Part shown: positions 9,592 to 18,237 of the stretch, in pieces
How positions within the stretch are numbered: position 1 is the stretch's first letter
Layout of the letters: every line of letters begins with the position of its first letter
Source of the DNA: Bacillota bacterium
GTDB taxonomy: Bacteria; Bacillota; Clostridia; Lachnospirales; Cellulosilyticaceae
Assembly (NCBI GenBank): GCA_023410675.1
Contig: JAEYPM010000095.1
Coordinates: 62,001-126,000 of the forward strand
Reading direction: 5' to 3'
DNA length: 64,000 nucleotides
Translations under genes and position numbers: made by a program
Notes under the pieces: generated by a model
What the model saw: only the letters and a program-made list of their open reading frames with translations
Database searches by the model: none
Told to the model about the DNA's origin: nothing

Positions 9592-10725
9592 ATGGAAATA
9601 GGATTGTATGTTCATATACCTTTTTGCCATGCAAAATGTAACTATTGTGATTTTTTATCATTTTCATCAAATGACCACATGACTAGCTATATAGAAGCAT
9701 TAATTAAAGAGATAAAAGCCTATAGCATGACCTTGAAAAAGGAGTATACAATTAAGACTATTTTTATAGGTGGAGGTACTCCTACGGTACTTCCACCTTA
9801 CTTGTTTTCAAAACTATGTGATGCTATAGCCCTTTATTTTAATTTATGTAACGATGTTGAATGGACTGTAGAAGCCAATCCAGGGACTCTTACAAAGGAA
9901 TTAGTCCATGTTTTTAAAAGATATCCTATTAATAGAGTGAGTTTAGGACTTCAAGCTGTCCAAGATGGTATTCTACAAAGTCTTGGAAGAATCCACACTT
10001 TTGATGACTGGAGAAAAAGTATTAGCTTTCTTTTAGAAAATGACATTTTCAATATAAATACAGATGTTATGTTTGCACTGCCAAGTCAGAAATTAGCAGA
10101 TTTAGAGCATACATTGATAAGTATCACTCAATTTAATATCAAGCATTTATCTGTATATTCTTTAATCATTGAAGAGGGAACCCCGATTGAAAAGCTATAT
10201 GAACAAGGAAAACTTATTATGCCAAGCGAGGATGAGGACAGGAAAATGTATCACTTTATTCAGTCATTTTTGGCATCTAAGGGATATAAACAATATGAGA
10301 TATCTAATTGGGCAATAGATGAAAAATGTTGTAAACATAATATTTTGTATTGGAAAAGGGAACCCTATATCGGGATAGGATTAGGTGCACACTCTTTTTT
10401 TGAAGATGATAGATATTCTAACATAACTATATTAAAAGAATACATTTGTGCCCAAGGAGACCTTAGCATTTTACAAGAAAATAGAGAAACCATCACATAT
10501 GATAAAGCAATAGAAGAATATATGTTTTTGGGACTTAGGCTGACAGAAGGGATATTAATAAAAGACTTTAAGGATAAGTTTAATCAAGACATCTTTTCTA
10601 TCTATAATGATCAATTAAATAAATGGATCAAGTTTGGAGCTTTGATACAAGATAAAGGGAGGATCTACCTTTCAGATTATGGGATAGATATATCCAATCA
10701 AGTATTTTCTTCTTTTTTACAATAA
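9592..10725 (+). CDS. hemW: HemW-like radical SAM heme chaperone
   Basis: A radical SAM protein of the HemN/HemW family; HemW homologues bind heme and deliver it to proteins and are not coproporphyrinogen oxidases. The N-terminal cluster motif CHAKCNYCDF supplies the CxxxCxxC ligands. GGGTPT and LGLQAVQDGILQSLGR are the conserved SAM-binding blocks, and the HemN C-terminal domain follows (YEISNWA, IGIGLGAHSF). The length of 377 residues is typical. It lies between lepA and hrcA, as in Bacillus. Confidence 0.92.
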   Translation: MEIGLYVHIPFCHAKCNYCDFLSFSSNDHMTSYIEALIKEIKAYSMTLKKEYTIKTIFIGGGTPTVLPPYLFSKLCDAIALYFNLCNDVEWTVEANPGTLTKELVHVFKRYPINRVSLGLQAVQDGILQSLGRIHTFDDWRKSISFLLENDIFNINTDVMFALPSQKLADLEHTLISITQFNIKHLSVYSLIIEEGTPIEKLYEQGKLIMPSEDEDRKMYHFIQSFLASKGYKQYEISNWAIDEKCCKHNILYWKREPYIGIGLGAHSFFEDDRYSNITILKEYICAQGDLSILQENRETITYDKAIEEYMFLGLRLTEGILIKDFKDKFNQDIFSIYNDQLNKWIKFGALIQDKGRIYLSDYGIDISNQVFSSFLQ

Positions 10726-10728
10726 ATA

Positions 10729-10757
10729 TTGACATACACAAAAATTAATGGTATCTT
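10729..10757 (+). promoter_or_regulatory. Sigma-A promoter of the hrcA-grpE-dnaK-dnaJ operon
   Basis: TTGACA at 10729-10734, 17-base spacer, TATCTT at 10752-10757. Transcription should start at the left edge of the CIRCE operator. Confidence 0.75.
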
Positions 10758-10767
10758 TATTTTGAAG

Positions 10768-10794
10768 TTAGCACTCAATAGTTATGAGTGCTAA
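10768..10794. promoter_or_regulatory. CIRCE operator (HrcA binding site)
   Basis: Exact consensus: TTAGCACTC, 9-base spacer, GAGTGCTAA. HrcA bound here represses the operon until heat shock. The right arm also contains an in-frame ATG (10784) that should not be taken as the hrcA start. Confidence 0.97.
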
Positions 10795-10816
10795 CAAGAA
10801 AAAGGAAGTGATAGTT

Positions 10817-11863
10817 ATGAAACTCAATGATATTAATGAAAGAAAAATTAAGATTCTTGAAGCTATCATTTATGATTATATACAAACGGGAGATCCTGTA
10901 GGTTCTAGGACTATATCCAAAAAGTATGGTCTGGGTGTTAGTTCTGCAACGATTAGAAATGAAATGTCTGATCTAGAAGAACTAGGTTTTATTTTACAAC
11001 CTCATGCTTCAGCAGGTAGAATCCCATCTAATAAGGCTTATCGATTATATGTAGATAATCTGATGCAAGCTAGGACTTTAAGTCCTGAAGAAGAAACATT
11101 AATTGTTCATGCAATTAGAGAAAGAATTGACAACATTGAATTATTATTGGAAGAAACTGCTAAACTTGTTTCAATCCTTACAAATTATGCTACTATAGCA
11201 TCCACGACTACAGTATCCAAAATGAAAATCAAGCGTTTGCAACTAGTTCTTGTAGATGAGAGAACAGTAGCATGTGTTATGATATTTGATACTAATATTG
11301 TTAGACATGAAGTAATAAAGACAAACATAGTGGTCAATTATGACTTATGTCATATATTAACAAAGAGGCTAGAAGAGTTATTAAAGGAAAAAGTGATTAC
11401 TGTAACTAACCTTGAAGATATCAGTATATTTATTAAAGAAACACTCAAAGATTACCCTGATATTGCTGTTGGCATACTTAGTGCTATTGAACATGTATTT
11501 GAACAAGAAAAACAAAGCAATGTATTTACAAGAGGTGTTATGAATATACTCCATTTTCAAGAGTTTAATGATATTGATAAAGCAAAGAAAATACTAGAAC
11601 TTTTTGAACAAAAGCCTTATCTTACACAATTATTAGATAATCGAAAATCAGATAAGATTAATGTAATGATAGGTGAAGAAAATGCTTTGGAACCTATGAA
11701 AGAATGCAGCATTGTAACTACAAGTTATTCTATAGGAGAATATACTTTGGGTAATATAGGTATTATTGGTCCCACAAGAATGAATTATGCTCAAGTAATA
11801 TCTGTATTAGAGCATATATCTTATTATATTAAGAATATGTTAGGAGATAAGACTGATTCCTAA
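10817..11863 (+). CDS. hrcA: Heat-inducible transcription repressor HrcA
   Basis: Repressor of class I heat-shock genes. It has an N-terminal winged helix (residues about 1-75, with GDPVGSRTISKKYGLGVSSA and ATIRNEMSDLEELG) and then the HrcA GAF-like dimerisation domain. LQPHASAGRIPSNKAYR is a hallmark segment. About 348 residues. ATG 10817 follows AAGGAAGTG, whereas the upstream ATG lies within CIRCE. First gene of the heat-shock operon and expected to repress itself. Confidence 0.97.
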   Translation: MKLNDINERKIKILEAIIYDYIQTGDPVGSRTISKKYGLGVSSATIRNEMSDLEELGFILQPHASAGRIPSNKAYRLYVDNLMQARTLSPEEETLIVHAIRERIDNIELLLEETAKLVSILTNYATIASTTTVSKMKIKRLQLVLVDERTVACVMIFDTNIVRHEVIKTNIVVNYDLCHILTKRLEELLKEKVITVTNLEDISIFIKETLKDYPDIAVGILSAIEHVFEQEKQSNVFTRGVMNILHFQEFNDIDKAKKILELFEQKPYLTQLLDNRKSDKINVMIGEENALEPMKECSIVTTSYSIGEYTLGNIGIIGPTRMNYAQVISVLEHISYYIKNMLGDKTDS

Positions 11864-11881
11864 TAGGAAAGGATGAAAAAA

Positions 11882-12631
11882 ATGAAAGAAGAAAAAAAGT
11901 CACTAAGGCAGCAAGATGATAAGGTGATAAAACATCAGAACAATATGGATCAGGAAAGCAAGAATAAAAATATGAGAAGGTTAGAGTTACAACGAGAAGA
12001 TGGTTATAAAAGGTATGATAAAAGGGATGACGTTAAAAAGGCAAAGATGAAACAAGTTGAGAAGGAAAAAAGTGAGATAAAGGAAAAAGAACAAGCAAAG
12101 GATCAACCAAAAGATCAGGCAAAGGTCGATCAAAAAAATAGTGCTAAAGAAGAAAAAAATAGTGTAAATGAAGAAAAAACTACTACTAATAATAATACCG
12201 AGTCACTTACTGAAGACAAAGAAGCTATCTATATTGATAAACTGAAACGATTGATGGCAGAATTTGATAATTATAGAAAGCGGAATGAAAAAGAAAAGTT
12301 AGAAATCTATGATAGAGCATCAAGTAATTTGCTTACAGAAATGTTGCCTATTGTAGATAACTTTGAAAGAGCATTAGAAGTGGAAACGGAAGATAAGACT
12401 CTTTATGAAGGTATTCATATGATTTATAAACAATTAATGAGTACACTTGAAAAAGCTCATATTAAGGTGATAGAGGCTGAAGGGAAACCATTTGATCCAA
12501 ATCTGCATAATGCTATTTTGCATATAGAGGATGAAAAATATGGTGAAAACGAAGTTGTAGAAGAGCTGCAAAAAGGCTATTTATATAAAGATAAAGTATT
12601 AAGATATAGCATGGTTAAAGTTGCAAATTAA
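11882..12631 (+). CDS. grpE: GrpE nucleotide exchange factor
   Basis: Releases ADP from DnaK. The N-terminal 110 residues are very rich in Lys, Glu and Gln, with repeats such as KDQPKDQAKVDQ, and are probably disordered. The long helix and beta-wing domain follows, with DNYRKRNEKEK, LPIVDNFERAL and GKPFDPNLHNAI. The tail (about 249 residues in total) is longer than the usual 180-200. ATG 11882 lies 9 bases after AGGAAAGG; ATG 11873 touches that sequence and is less likely. Confidence 0.94.
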   Translation: MKEEKKSLRQQDDKVIKHQNNMDQESKNKNMRRLELQREDGYKRYDKRDDVKKAKMKQVEKEKSEIKEKEQAKDQPKDQAKVDQKNSAKEEKNSVNEEKTTTNNNTESLTEDKEAIYIDKLKRLMAEFDNYRKRNEKEKLEIYDRASSNLLTEMLPIVDNFERALEVETEDKTLYEGIHMIYKQLMSTLEKAHIKVIEAEGKPFDPNLHNAILHIEDEKYGENEVVEELQKGYLYKDKVLRYSMVKVAN

Positions 12632-12653
12632 ACATATTTAGGAGGAATAGATT

Positions 12654-14486
12654 ATGGGAAAAATAATAGGAATTGACTTAGGAACCACAAACTCATGTGT
12701 TTCAGTTATGGAAGGTGGTAAACCTGTAGTTATAGTAAATGCTGATGGAGGTAGAACAACACCATCTGTAGTTGGTATTACTAAAACAGGTGAAAGGTTG
12801 GTTGGTGATGTTGCAAAACGTCAAGCGATTACAAACCATGATAGAACCATTATGTCTATTAAAAGACATATGGGAACAAATCACAAAGTAAAAATTGATG
12901 ACAAAGATTTTACACCACAAGAAATTTCTGCAATGATTTTGCAAAAGCTTAAAAAAGATGCAGAAAGTCATTTAGGTGAAACAGTTACAGAAGCTGTTAT
13001 TACTGTTCCAGCTTATTTTACAGATAGCCAACGTCAAGCAACTAAAGATGCAGGACGTATTGCAGGTTTAGATGTAAAACGTATTATCAATGAACCAACA
13101 GCTGCAGCCCTTGCATATGGACTCGATAATGAACAAGAACAAAAGATCATGGTTTATGATTTAGGTGGCGGAACATTTGACGTTTCTATTATTGATATTG
13201 GAGATGGTGTTATTGAAGTTCTTGCAACTAGTGGAGATAATAATTTAGGTGGTGATGATTTTGACGAGAAAATCATTAACTATCTTGTGCAAGAATTCAA
13301 AAAAATAGAAGGTGATGATTTATCAACTGATAAAGTAGCTATGCAAAGACTAAAAGAAGCTGCTGAAACAGCAAAAAAGGAATTATCAACAAAAACAACT
13401 ACATCTATCCTAATACCTTTTATTGCACCTGGGAAAAATCTTGATATTACACTTACAAGAGCAAAATTTGAAGAAATTACAATAGGGCTTGTTGAGCGTA
13501 CATTAGGGCCAGTAAGACAAGCACTTCAAGATGCATCACTTAATCCAAATGATCTTGACAAAATATTGTTAGTGGGTGGATCAACACGTATTCCAGCTGT
13601 ACAAGAAGCTGTAAAACGTATTACAGGAAAAGACCCATTTAAAGGAATAAATCCTGATGAGTGTGTAGCTATAGGAGCAGCTATTCAAGGAGGAAAATTA
13701 TCAGGAGATGCTGGTGCAGGAGATATTCTTCTTCTCGATGTAACACCTCTTTCATTAGGAATAGAAACATATGGTGGGGTATCAACTGTATTAATCCCTA
13801 GAAACACTACTATTCCAACTAAGAAAAGTCAAATCTTTTCAACAGCTTCAGATAATCAACCAGCAGTTGATGTTCATGTAACTCAAGGCGAAAGACCAAT
13901 GGCTAAAGACAATAAGACTCTTGGAAACTTTAAATTAGATGGTATTATGCCAGCACCTCGTGGTGTACCACAAATTGAAGTAACATTTGACATTGATGCA
14001 AATGGTATTGTAAAGGTATCAGCTAAAGATTTAGGAACACAAAAAGAACAACATATAACAATTACTGCAAGTACAAACTTAAGTGATGATGAGATCAATA
14101 AAGCAGTACAGGAAGCAGAAAAATATGCTGAGGAAGATAAGAAACGTAAAGAAGCAATAGATGTAAAAAATGAAGCTGAGAGTATGATCTTCCAAACAGA
14201 TAAATTACTCAAAGATATGGCTGATAAGCTAGAACCATCAGATAAATCTAAAGTTGAATCTAGTCTTAACAACTTAAAAGAATTAAATGCTAAGATTAGT
14301 ATTGACACAATTACTGAAGCAAATATTGAAGAATTAAGGAAAGCTAAAGAAGACTTAACAAATGTATTCTATGAGATTTCTCAGAAAGTTTATAGCCAAG
14401 CAGGTGCAAATGCACAAGATGTAAATGCACAAGGTGCATCTTCAAATGATGATGATGTTATAGACGCTGATTTCAAAGAAGAATAA
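12654..14486 (+). CDS. dnaK: Chaperone DnaK (Hsp70)
   Basis: ATP-dependent protein-folding chaperone. The N-terminal ATPase domain shows GIDLGTTNSCV, INEPTAAALAYG, VYDLGGGTFDVS and LVGGSTRIPAVQE. The substrate domain follows from about residue 365 (LLDVTPLSLGIETYGG), then the lid helices and an acidic C-terminus (DDDVIDADFKEE). The 610-residue length is normal, and the gap typical of Gram-positive DnaK in the ATPase domain fits. AGGAGG precedes the start. The operon order hrcA-grpE-dnaK-dnaJ is intact. Confidence 0.98.
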   Translation: MGKIIGIDLGTTNSCVSVMEGGKPVVIVNADGGRTTPSVVGITKTGERLVGDVAKRQAITNHDRTIMSIKRHMGTNHKVKIDDKDFTPQEISAMILQKLKKDAESHLGETVTEAVITVPAYFTDSQRQATKDAGRIAGLDVKRIINEPTAAALAYGLDNEQEQKIMVYDLGGGTFDVSIIDIGDGVIEVLATSGDNNLGGDDFDEKIINYLVQEFKKIEGDDLSTDKVAMQRLKEAAETAKKELSTKTTTSILIPFIAPGKNLDITLTRAKFEEITIGLVERTLGPVRQALQDASLNPNDLDKILLVGGSTRIPAVQEAVKRITGKDPFKGINPDECVAIGAAIQGGKLSGDAGAGDILLLDVTPLSLGIETYGGVSTVLIPRNTTIPTKKSQIFSTASDNQPAVDVHVTQGERPMAKDNKTLGNFKLDGIMPAPRGVPQIEVTFDIDANGIVKVSAKDLGTQKEQHITITASTNLSDDEINKAVQEAEKYAEEDKKRKEAIDVKNEAESMIFQTDKLLKDMADKLEPSDKSKVESSLNNLKELNAKISIDTITEANIEELRKAKEDLTNVFYEISQKVYSQAGANAQDVNAQGASSNDDDVIDADFKEE

Positions 14487-14492
14487 GGTTTT

Positions 14493-14528
14493 AGAAACGG
14501 TCAAAGAGAAAGCTCTTTGACTGTTTCT
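14493..14528 (+). other. Strong hairpin without U-tract between dnaK and dnaJ
   Basis: Arms 14493-14508 and 14513-14528 form a 16-bp stem (one G-U pair) closed by a 4-base loop, AAAG. No T-run follows, so a read-through attenuator, or a processing or stability element that sets the dnaK:dnaJ ratio, is more likely than a full terminator. Confidence 0.7.
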
Positions 14529-14564
14529 GCTAGATAATATATATTTATATTGGTGGTGAAATAA

Positions 14565-15680
14565 GTGTCAACCAAAAGAGATTATTATGAAGTATTAGGA
14601 ATATCTAGAGATGCTCAAGATGCAGATATAAAAAGAGCATATAGAAATCTTGCAAAAAAATATCATCCAGATGCAAACCCAAATAATAAAGAAGCAGAAG
14701 CTAAATTTAAAGAAGTTACAGAAGCATATGAAGTACTAAGTGATGAGCAAAAACGTTCAGCATATGATAGATTTGGACATAGTGCATTTGATCAGTCAGG
14801 TGGTGGCGGATTTAGTGCAGACTTTGATATGAACGATATATTTGGCAGTGTATTTGGAGATATTTTTGGTACTGGAAGGAGAAGACCAAGAGGACCTATA
14901 CCAGGAGCAGATATTCGTCAAACTCTAGAGGTAACCTTTGAAGAAGCGGCTTTTGGTACAGAAAAGGATATAACAGTGAATACTGCTGAATTATGTAGTA
15001 CTTGTAATGGTACTAAGGCTAAGCCAGGTACAAAATCAACAACATGTACTAAATGTGGCGGAACAGGTCAGGTACGTATAACACAAAGAACTATCCTAGG
15101 AGCTATGCAAAGCGTTCAGACTTGCGATGCATGTAGAGGTGAAGGAAAAATAGTTAGTGAACCTTGTCAAGCATGCAAAGGCCAAGGGAAAGTAAGAACA
15201 AGCAAAAAGGTGACTGTAACGATACCAGCAGGTATTGATCATGGGCAGACTTTAAGAATACAAGGTAAAGGAGATGCTGGAGACGTTGGTGCACCAAGTG
15301 GAGATTTGCTTATTACAATCTATGTAAAAGCTCATGATAAATTTGAACGAAGAGGTAATGATGTACATTTGAGAATGCCAATCAGTTTTGTTCAAGCAGC
15401 ATTAGGTGCAGAGTTATCTATTCCTACTTTAGATGGTAATGTAAAATTTAGTATTAAAGAAGGTACACAAACTGGTACTGTATTTAGACTTCAAGGGAAG
15501 GGAATACCAAGTTTAAGAAACAAAAAATACAGAGGAGACCAGTATGTAGAGGTCTTTGTAAAGGTTCCTACTCAACTTACTGAAAAACAAAAGCAGTTAT
15601 TAAATGAATTTGAAGCAGATTCTACGAACCATTCAGAGGACAATAAAAGTTTTTGGGAAAAACTAAAAGGGAAAAAGTAA
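14565..15680 (+). CDS. dnaJ: Chaperone DnaJ (Hsp40)
   Basis: DnaK co-chaperone. The J domain (residues 1-70) has the essential HPD in KKYHPDANP. A Gly/Phe-rich linker follows (GGGGFSADFDMNDIFG). Four zinc-binding repeats lie at about residues 145-215 (CSTCNGTKA, CTKCGGTGQ, CDACRGEGK, CQACKGQGK), and then the C-terminal substrate domains. 371 residues. The start is GTG 14565 after GGTGGTG. Last gene of the heat-shock operon. Confidence 0.97.
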   Translation: MSTKRDYYEVLGISRDAQDADIKRAYRNLAKKYHPDANPNNKEAEAKFKEVTEAYEVLSDEQKRSAYDRFGHSAFDQSGGGGFSADFDMNDIFGSVFGDIFGTGRRRPRGPIPGADIRQTLEVTFEEAAFGTEKDITVNTAELCSTCNGTKAKPGTKSTTCTKCGGTGQVRITQRTILGAMQSVQTCDACRGEGKIVSEPCQACKGQGKVRTSKKVTVTIPAGIDHGQTLRIQGKGDAGDVGAPSGDLLITIYVKAHDKFERRGNDVHLRMPISFVQAALGAELSIPTLDGNVKFSIKEGTQTGTVFRLQGKGIPSLRNKKYRGDQYVEVFVKVPTQLTEKQKQLLNEFEADSTNHSEDNKSFWEKLKGKK

Positions 15681-15729
15681 ATATAGTAAGAGAATATTCT
15701 ACCCTTAGATAAATTGTGAAAGAAGATAT

Positions 15730-15781
15730 AGAGAAACAACACAAACACTTAGTGTATTGATCACTCATAAGTTGTTTCTCT
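15730..15781. repeat. AGAGAAACAAC-family inverted repeat, copy 2
   Basis: Perfect 11-bp arms, AGAGAAACAAC at 15730-15740 and GTTGTTTCTCT at 15771-15781, 30-base loop. It lies between dnaJ and prmA, before the prmA ribosome binding site. Confidence 0.75.
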
Positions 15782-15871
15782 TTAATGGATTTATATAGTA
15801 TAAATGAAGGTATTCAAGCACCTTTTTGGCTATGTGTGTTATTTTTATTCTTTAGACTAGGAGAAATAATG

Positions 15872-16843
15872 ATGAATTGGATCGAAGTAAAAATATATAC
15901 GACTTCAGAAGGAGTAGAAGCGGTTACAGGCCTATTGATGCAGATAGGTATAAATGGATTTGTGGTAGAGGATTCAAAAGACTTGGATGATTTCTTAAAT
16001 GATACATCCGCTATTTGGGATTATATCGATGACTCAGTATTAAAGTTAAAGGATTGTGAAACCAATATTACGGTCTATTTACCTGATAATCTCCAAGGAA
16101 GAGAAACTTTTATCTCTGTAAAGAATGAAGTTTCTAAGCTAAAGAGTATAGATCAAGATCAAAAGTATGGAAGATTAAGTATAGAAACTAAAGACATAAA
16201 TGAAGATGATTGGGCAAACAATTGGAAACAGTACTTTAAGCCATTTCAACTAGGTAACAAATTTATTATTAAGCCTTCATGGGACGAATATCATGAAATT
16301 ACTGATAGATTGATATTGGAGATTGACCCTAGCTCAAGCTTTGGGACAGGTCAACATGAAACAACAAAACTTTGTATTATGGCACTTGAAGAACGTGTCC
16401 ATGAACAAGACAATATTTTGGACCTAGGTTGTGGAAGTGGGATTCTTTCGGTGGCGTCATTATTATTAGGTGCAAAGAAGGTAACAAGTATTGACATAGA
16501 TGAAAATTGTACAAATATTACATTAGAGAATTTCAAGAAAAACAATGTTAAAAAAGAGCAATTTGATATATATTGTGGTAATATTTTAGAGAGTATAGAT
16601 CTTCAGAATAATATCGGTTATCATCAATATGATATAGTTGTTGCAAATATTGTAGCGGATGTTATTATTGCAATGAAGGACATATTGAGCAACTTTTTAA
16701 AGCCTAATGGATGTTTAATCGTTTCTGGTATAATAGGTGAAAGACAAGAAGAAGTAGTACAGGCTCTCACCCAAAGTGGATTTTTACTAGAGAAGATCAA
16801 TGAAATGAATGATTGGGTAGCTATAGAATTCACATTTAGATAG
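15872..16843 (+). CDS. prmA: Ribosomal protein L11 methyltransferase
   Basis: SAM-dependent enzyme that methylates L11. The N-terminal substrate-recognition domain starts MNWIEVKIYTT. The methyltransferase core has the SAM motif LDLGCGSGILSVAS, the upstream DPSSSFGTGQHETT block typical of PrmA and the VANIVADVI motif. About 323 residues. ATG 15872 lies 8 bases after AGGAG; a longer in-frame form from 15785 would start in the repeat and adds a non-family hydrophobic segment. The last codons (IEFTFR) coincide with a GAATTCACAT repeat core, so the repeat array next door may reach into the gene end. Confidence 0.95.
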   Translation: MNWIEVKIYTTSEGVEAVTGLLMQIGINGFVVEDSKDLDDFLNDTSAIWDYIDDSVLKLKDCETNITVYLPDNLQGRETFISVKNEVSKLKSIDQDQKYGRLSIETKDINEDDWANNWKQYFKPFQLGNKFIIKPSWDEYHEITDRLILEIDPSSSFGTGQHETTKLCIMALEERVHEQDNILDLGCGSGILSVASLLLGAKKVTSIDIDENCTNITLENFKKNNVKKEQFDIYCGNILESIDLQNNIGYHQYDIVVANIVADVIIAMKDILSNFLKPNGCLIVSGIIGERQEEVVQALTQSGFLLEKINEMNDWVAIEFTFR

Positions 16844-16847
16844 ATTA

Positions 16848-17044
16848 GTATGTAAATTCATCGAGAATTCACATTATAAATACTCAGTATGTGAATTCAT
16901 TGAGAGTTCATATGCTAAATAATGACACTATGTGAACACATTCAAAATTTACATTTATTGAGCTTAGTATATAATTCATTAAGAATTCATATTATAGATA
17001 TTTAGTATGAGATTTAATTAAGCATTTGTATTATACAATAAAAG
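16848..17044 (+). repeat. Degenerate tandem array of about five 38-41-base units
   Basis: Units start near 16848, 16887, 16928, 16967 and 17005, each opening with (G/C)TATG/A, followed by an ATTCAT/ATTTAC segment and a second GAATTCACAT-like core. Adjacent units pair to form the GAATTCACAT...ATGTGAATTC palindrome. It fills the whole prmA-rsmE gap. Confidence 0.7.
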
Positions 17045-17062
17045 ATAAGAAGGAAAATAGAT

Positions 17063-17803
17063 ATGCCTAAATTTTTTGTTGATCAATCGCAAATTATAGA
17101 TCAAGATATTGAGATAATCGGTGATGATGTTAATCATATAAAAAATGTAATGAGGATGAACTTAGGGGACGAAATTACAATTAATGATAGACAAGGGCAT
17201 GATTATGAGTGTATAATTAATAATATAAGTGTTGATCGTATAAAATGTACTATAAAAAATACTACTGTATCTCAAAACGAACCTCTAGTCTATACTTGCG
17301 TGTTTCAATCTTTTATCAAAGGTGAAAAAATGGATTTTATGATACAAAAAAGTGTAGAAATTGGCGTATCAAAGATTATACCTATTTTTACCGAACGATG
17401 CGTTGTAAAATTAGATGATAAAAAGAGAATTGAGACAAAAATAGGCAGATGGAATAAAATTGCTGAGAGTGCAGCAAAACAAAGTGGAAGAGGTATTGTA
17501 CCCATAGTGGACATGCCATTAAGTTATGAAAAGGCAATTAAATATGCAAGTGAAAATTTAGGGAAGTCTTGTATACCCTATGAAAAGGAAAATAGCACTA
17601 CTTTGAAATATTTTTTAACAGAAAACAGCTATTCATCCTTGGGCATCTTTATTGGACCTGAAGGTGGGTTAACAGAAGAAGAAATTCAGTTAGCTGTATC
17701 ATATAATATTAAGCCAGTTACATTAGGAAAAAGGATTTTAAGAAGTGAAACAGCAGGACTAGTTGTTCTTTCAAATATTATGTATGAAGCGGGTGAAATG
17801 TAA
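17063..17803 (+). CDS. rsmE: 16S rRNA m3U1498 methyltransferase
   Basis: SPOUT-class methyltransferase acting on 16S rRNA in the 30S subunit. It has an N-terminal PUA-like domain (residues about 1-70, HIKNVMRMNLGDEI) and a C-terminal knot with IGPEGGLTEEEI and LGKRILRSETAGL, both diagnostic. 246 residues. AAGGAAAATAGAT precedes ATG. It follows prmA, as in most Bacillota, and a receiver gene starts two bases after its stop. Confidence 0.96.
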   Translation: MPKFFVDQSQIIDQDIEIIGDDVNHIKNVMRMNLGDEITINDRQGHDYECIINNISVDRIKCTIKNTTVSQNEPLVYTCVFQSFIKGEKMDFMIQKSVEIGVSKIIPIFTERCVVKLDDKKRIETKIGRWNKIAESAAKQSGRGIVPIVDMPLSYEKAIKYASENLGKSCIPYEKENSTTLKYFLTENSYSSLGIFIGPEGGLTEEEIQLAVSYNIKPVTLGKRILRSETAGLVVLSNIMYEAGEM

Positions 17804-17805
17804 AC

Positions 17806-18174
17806 ATGGAAAACTTAAGTTTTTTAGTGGTAGATGACGCCATATTTATGAGAACAATATTAAAGAAAATGTTAGAAGAGGCTGGTTATAATGTTGTAGG
17901 CGAAGCAGGAAATGGAAATCAAGCTATTGAAATGGCACAGAGACTTCAGCCAGATATTATTACTTTAGATATTACAATGCCTGAGATGGATGGGATTAAG
18001 GCAATAGAGCAAATACTACAAGTAAGTCCAAATTCAAAAATAATTATGTGTTCTGCTATGGGACACCAATCTAAAGTTGTAGAAGCCGTAAAAGCAGGAG
18101 CAAAGGATTTCATAGTAAAGCCATTTGAGAAAAATAGAGTACTTCAAGCGATTAATAATGTCATTAATAGATAG
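17806..18174 (+). CDS. Stand-alone CheY-like response regulator receiver
   Basis: A single receiver domain of 122 residues with no output domain. The acidic pair is DD in FLVVDDAIFMR, the phospho-acceptor Asp is in ITLDITMPEMDG, the switch Ser/Thr is in MCSAMGHQ and the Lys in VKPFEK. Such proteins act through protein binding, for example at the flagellar motor, or in phosphorelays. No chemotaxis or kinase gene is adjacent: it lies tightly behind rsmE, and a terminator separates it from the cysteine desulfurase. The partner is unknown; calling it cheY would be premature. Confidence 0.9.
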   Translation: MENLSFLVVDDAIFMRTILKKMLEEAGYNVVGEAGNGNQAIEMAQRLQPDIITLDITMPEMDGIKAIEQILQVSPNSKIIMCSAMGHQSKVVEAVKAGAKDFIVKPFEKNRVLQAINNVINR

Positions 18175-18179
18175 CAAAG

Positions 18180-18206
18180 TGGAGGAAGTTATTGCCTCCA
18201 TTTTTT
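18180..18206 (+). terminator. Terminator after the receiver gene
   Basis: TGGAGG, 9-base loop, CCTCCA, then six T. Short stem but canonical form. Confidence 0.7.
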
Positions 18207-18237
18207 ATGTAGGGATTGTATAGGAAGGAAGAAAAAA

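Noticed and set aside
10784..10816. Longer hrcA starting at ATG 10784
   Set aside because: That ATG lies in the right arm of the CIRCE operator and lacks a ribosome binding site; ATG 10817 has AAGGAAGTG and the family start.
16848..17044. CRISPR array
   Set aside because: Units are degenerate over their whole length, with no constant repeat and unique spacers, and no cas genes are near.
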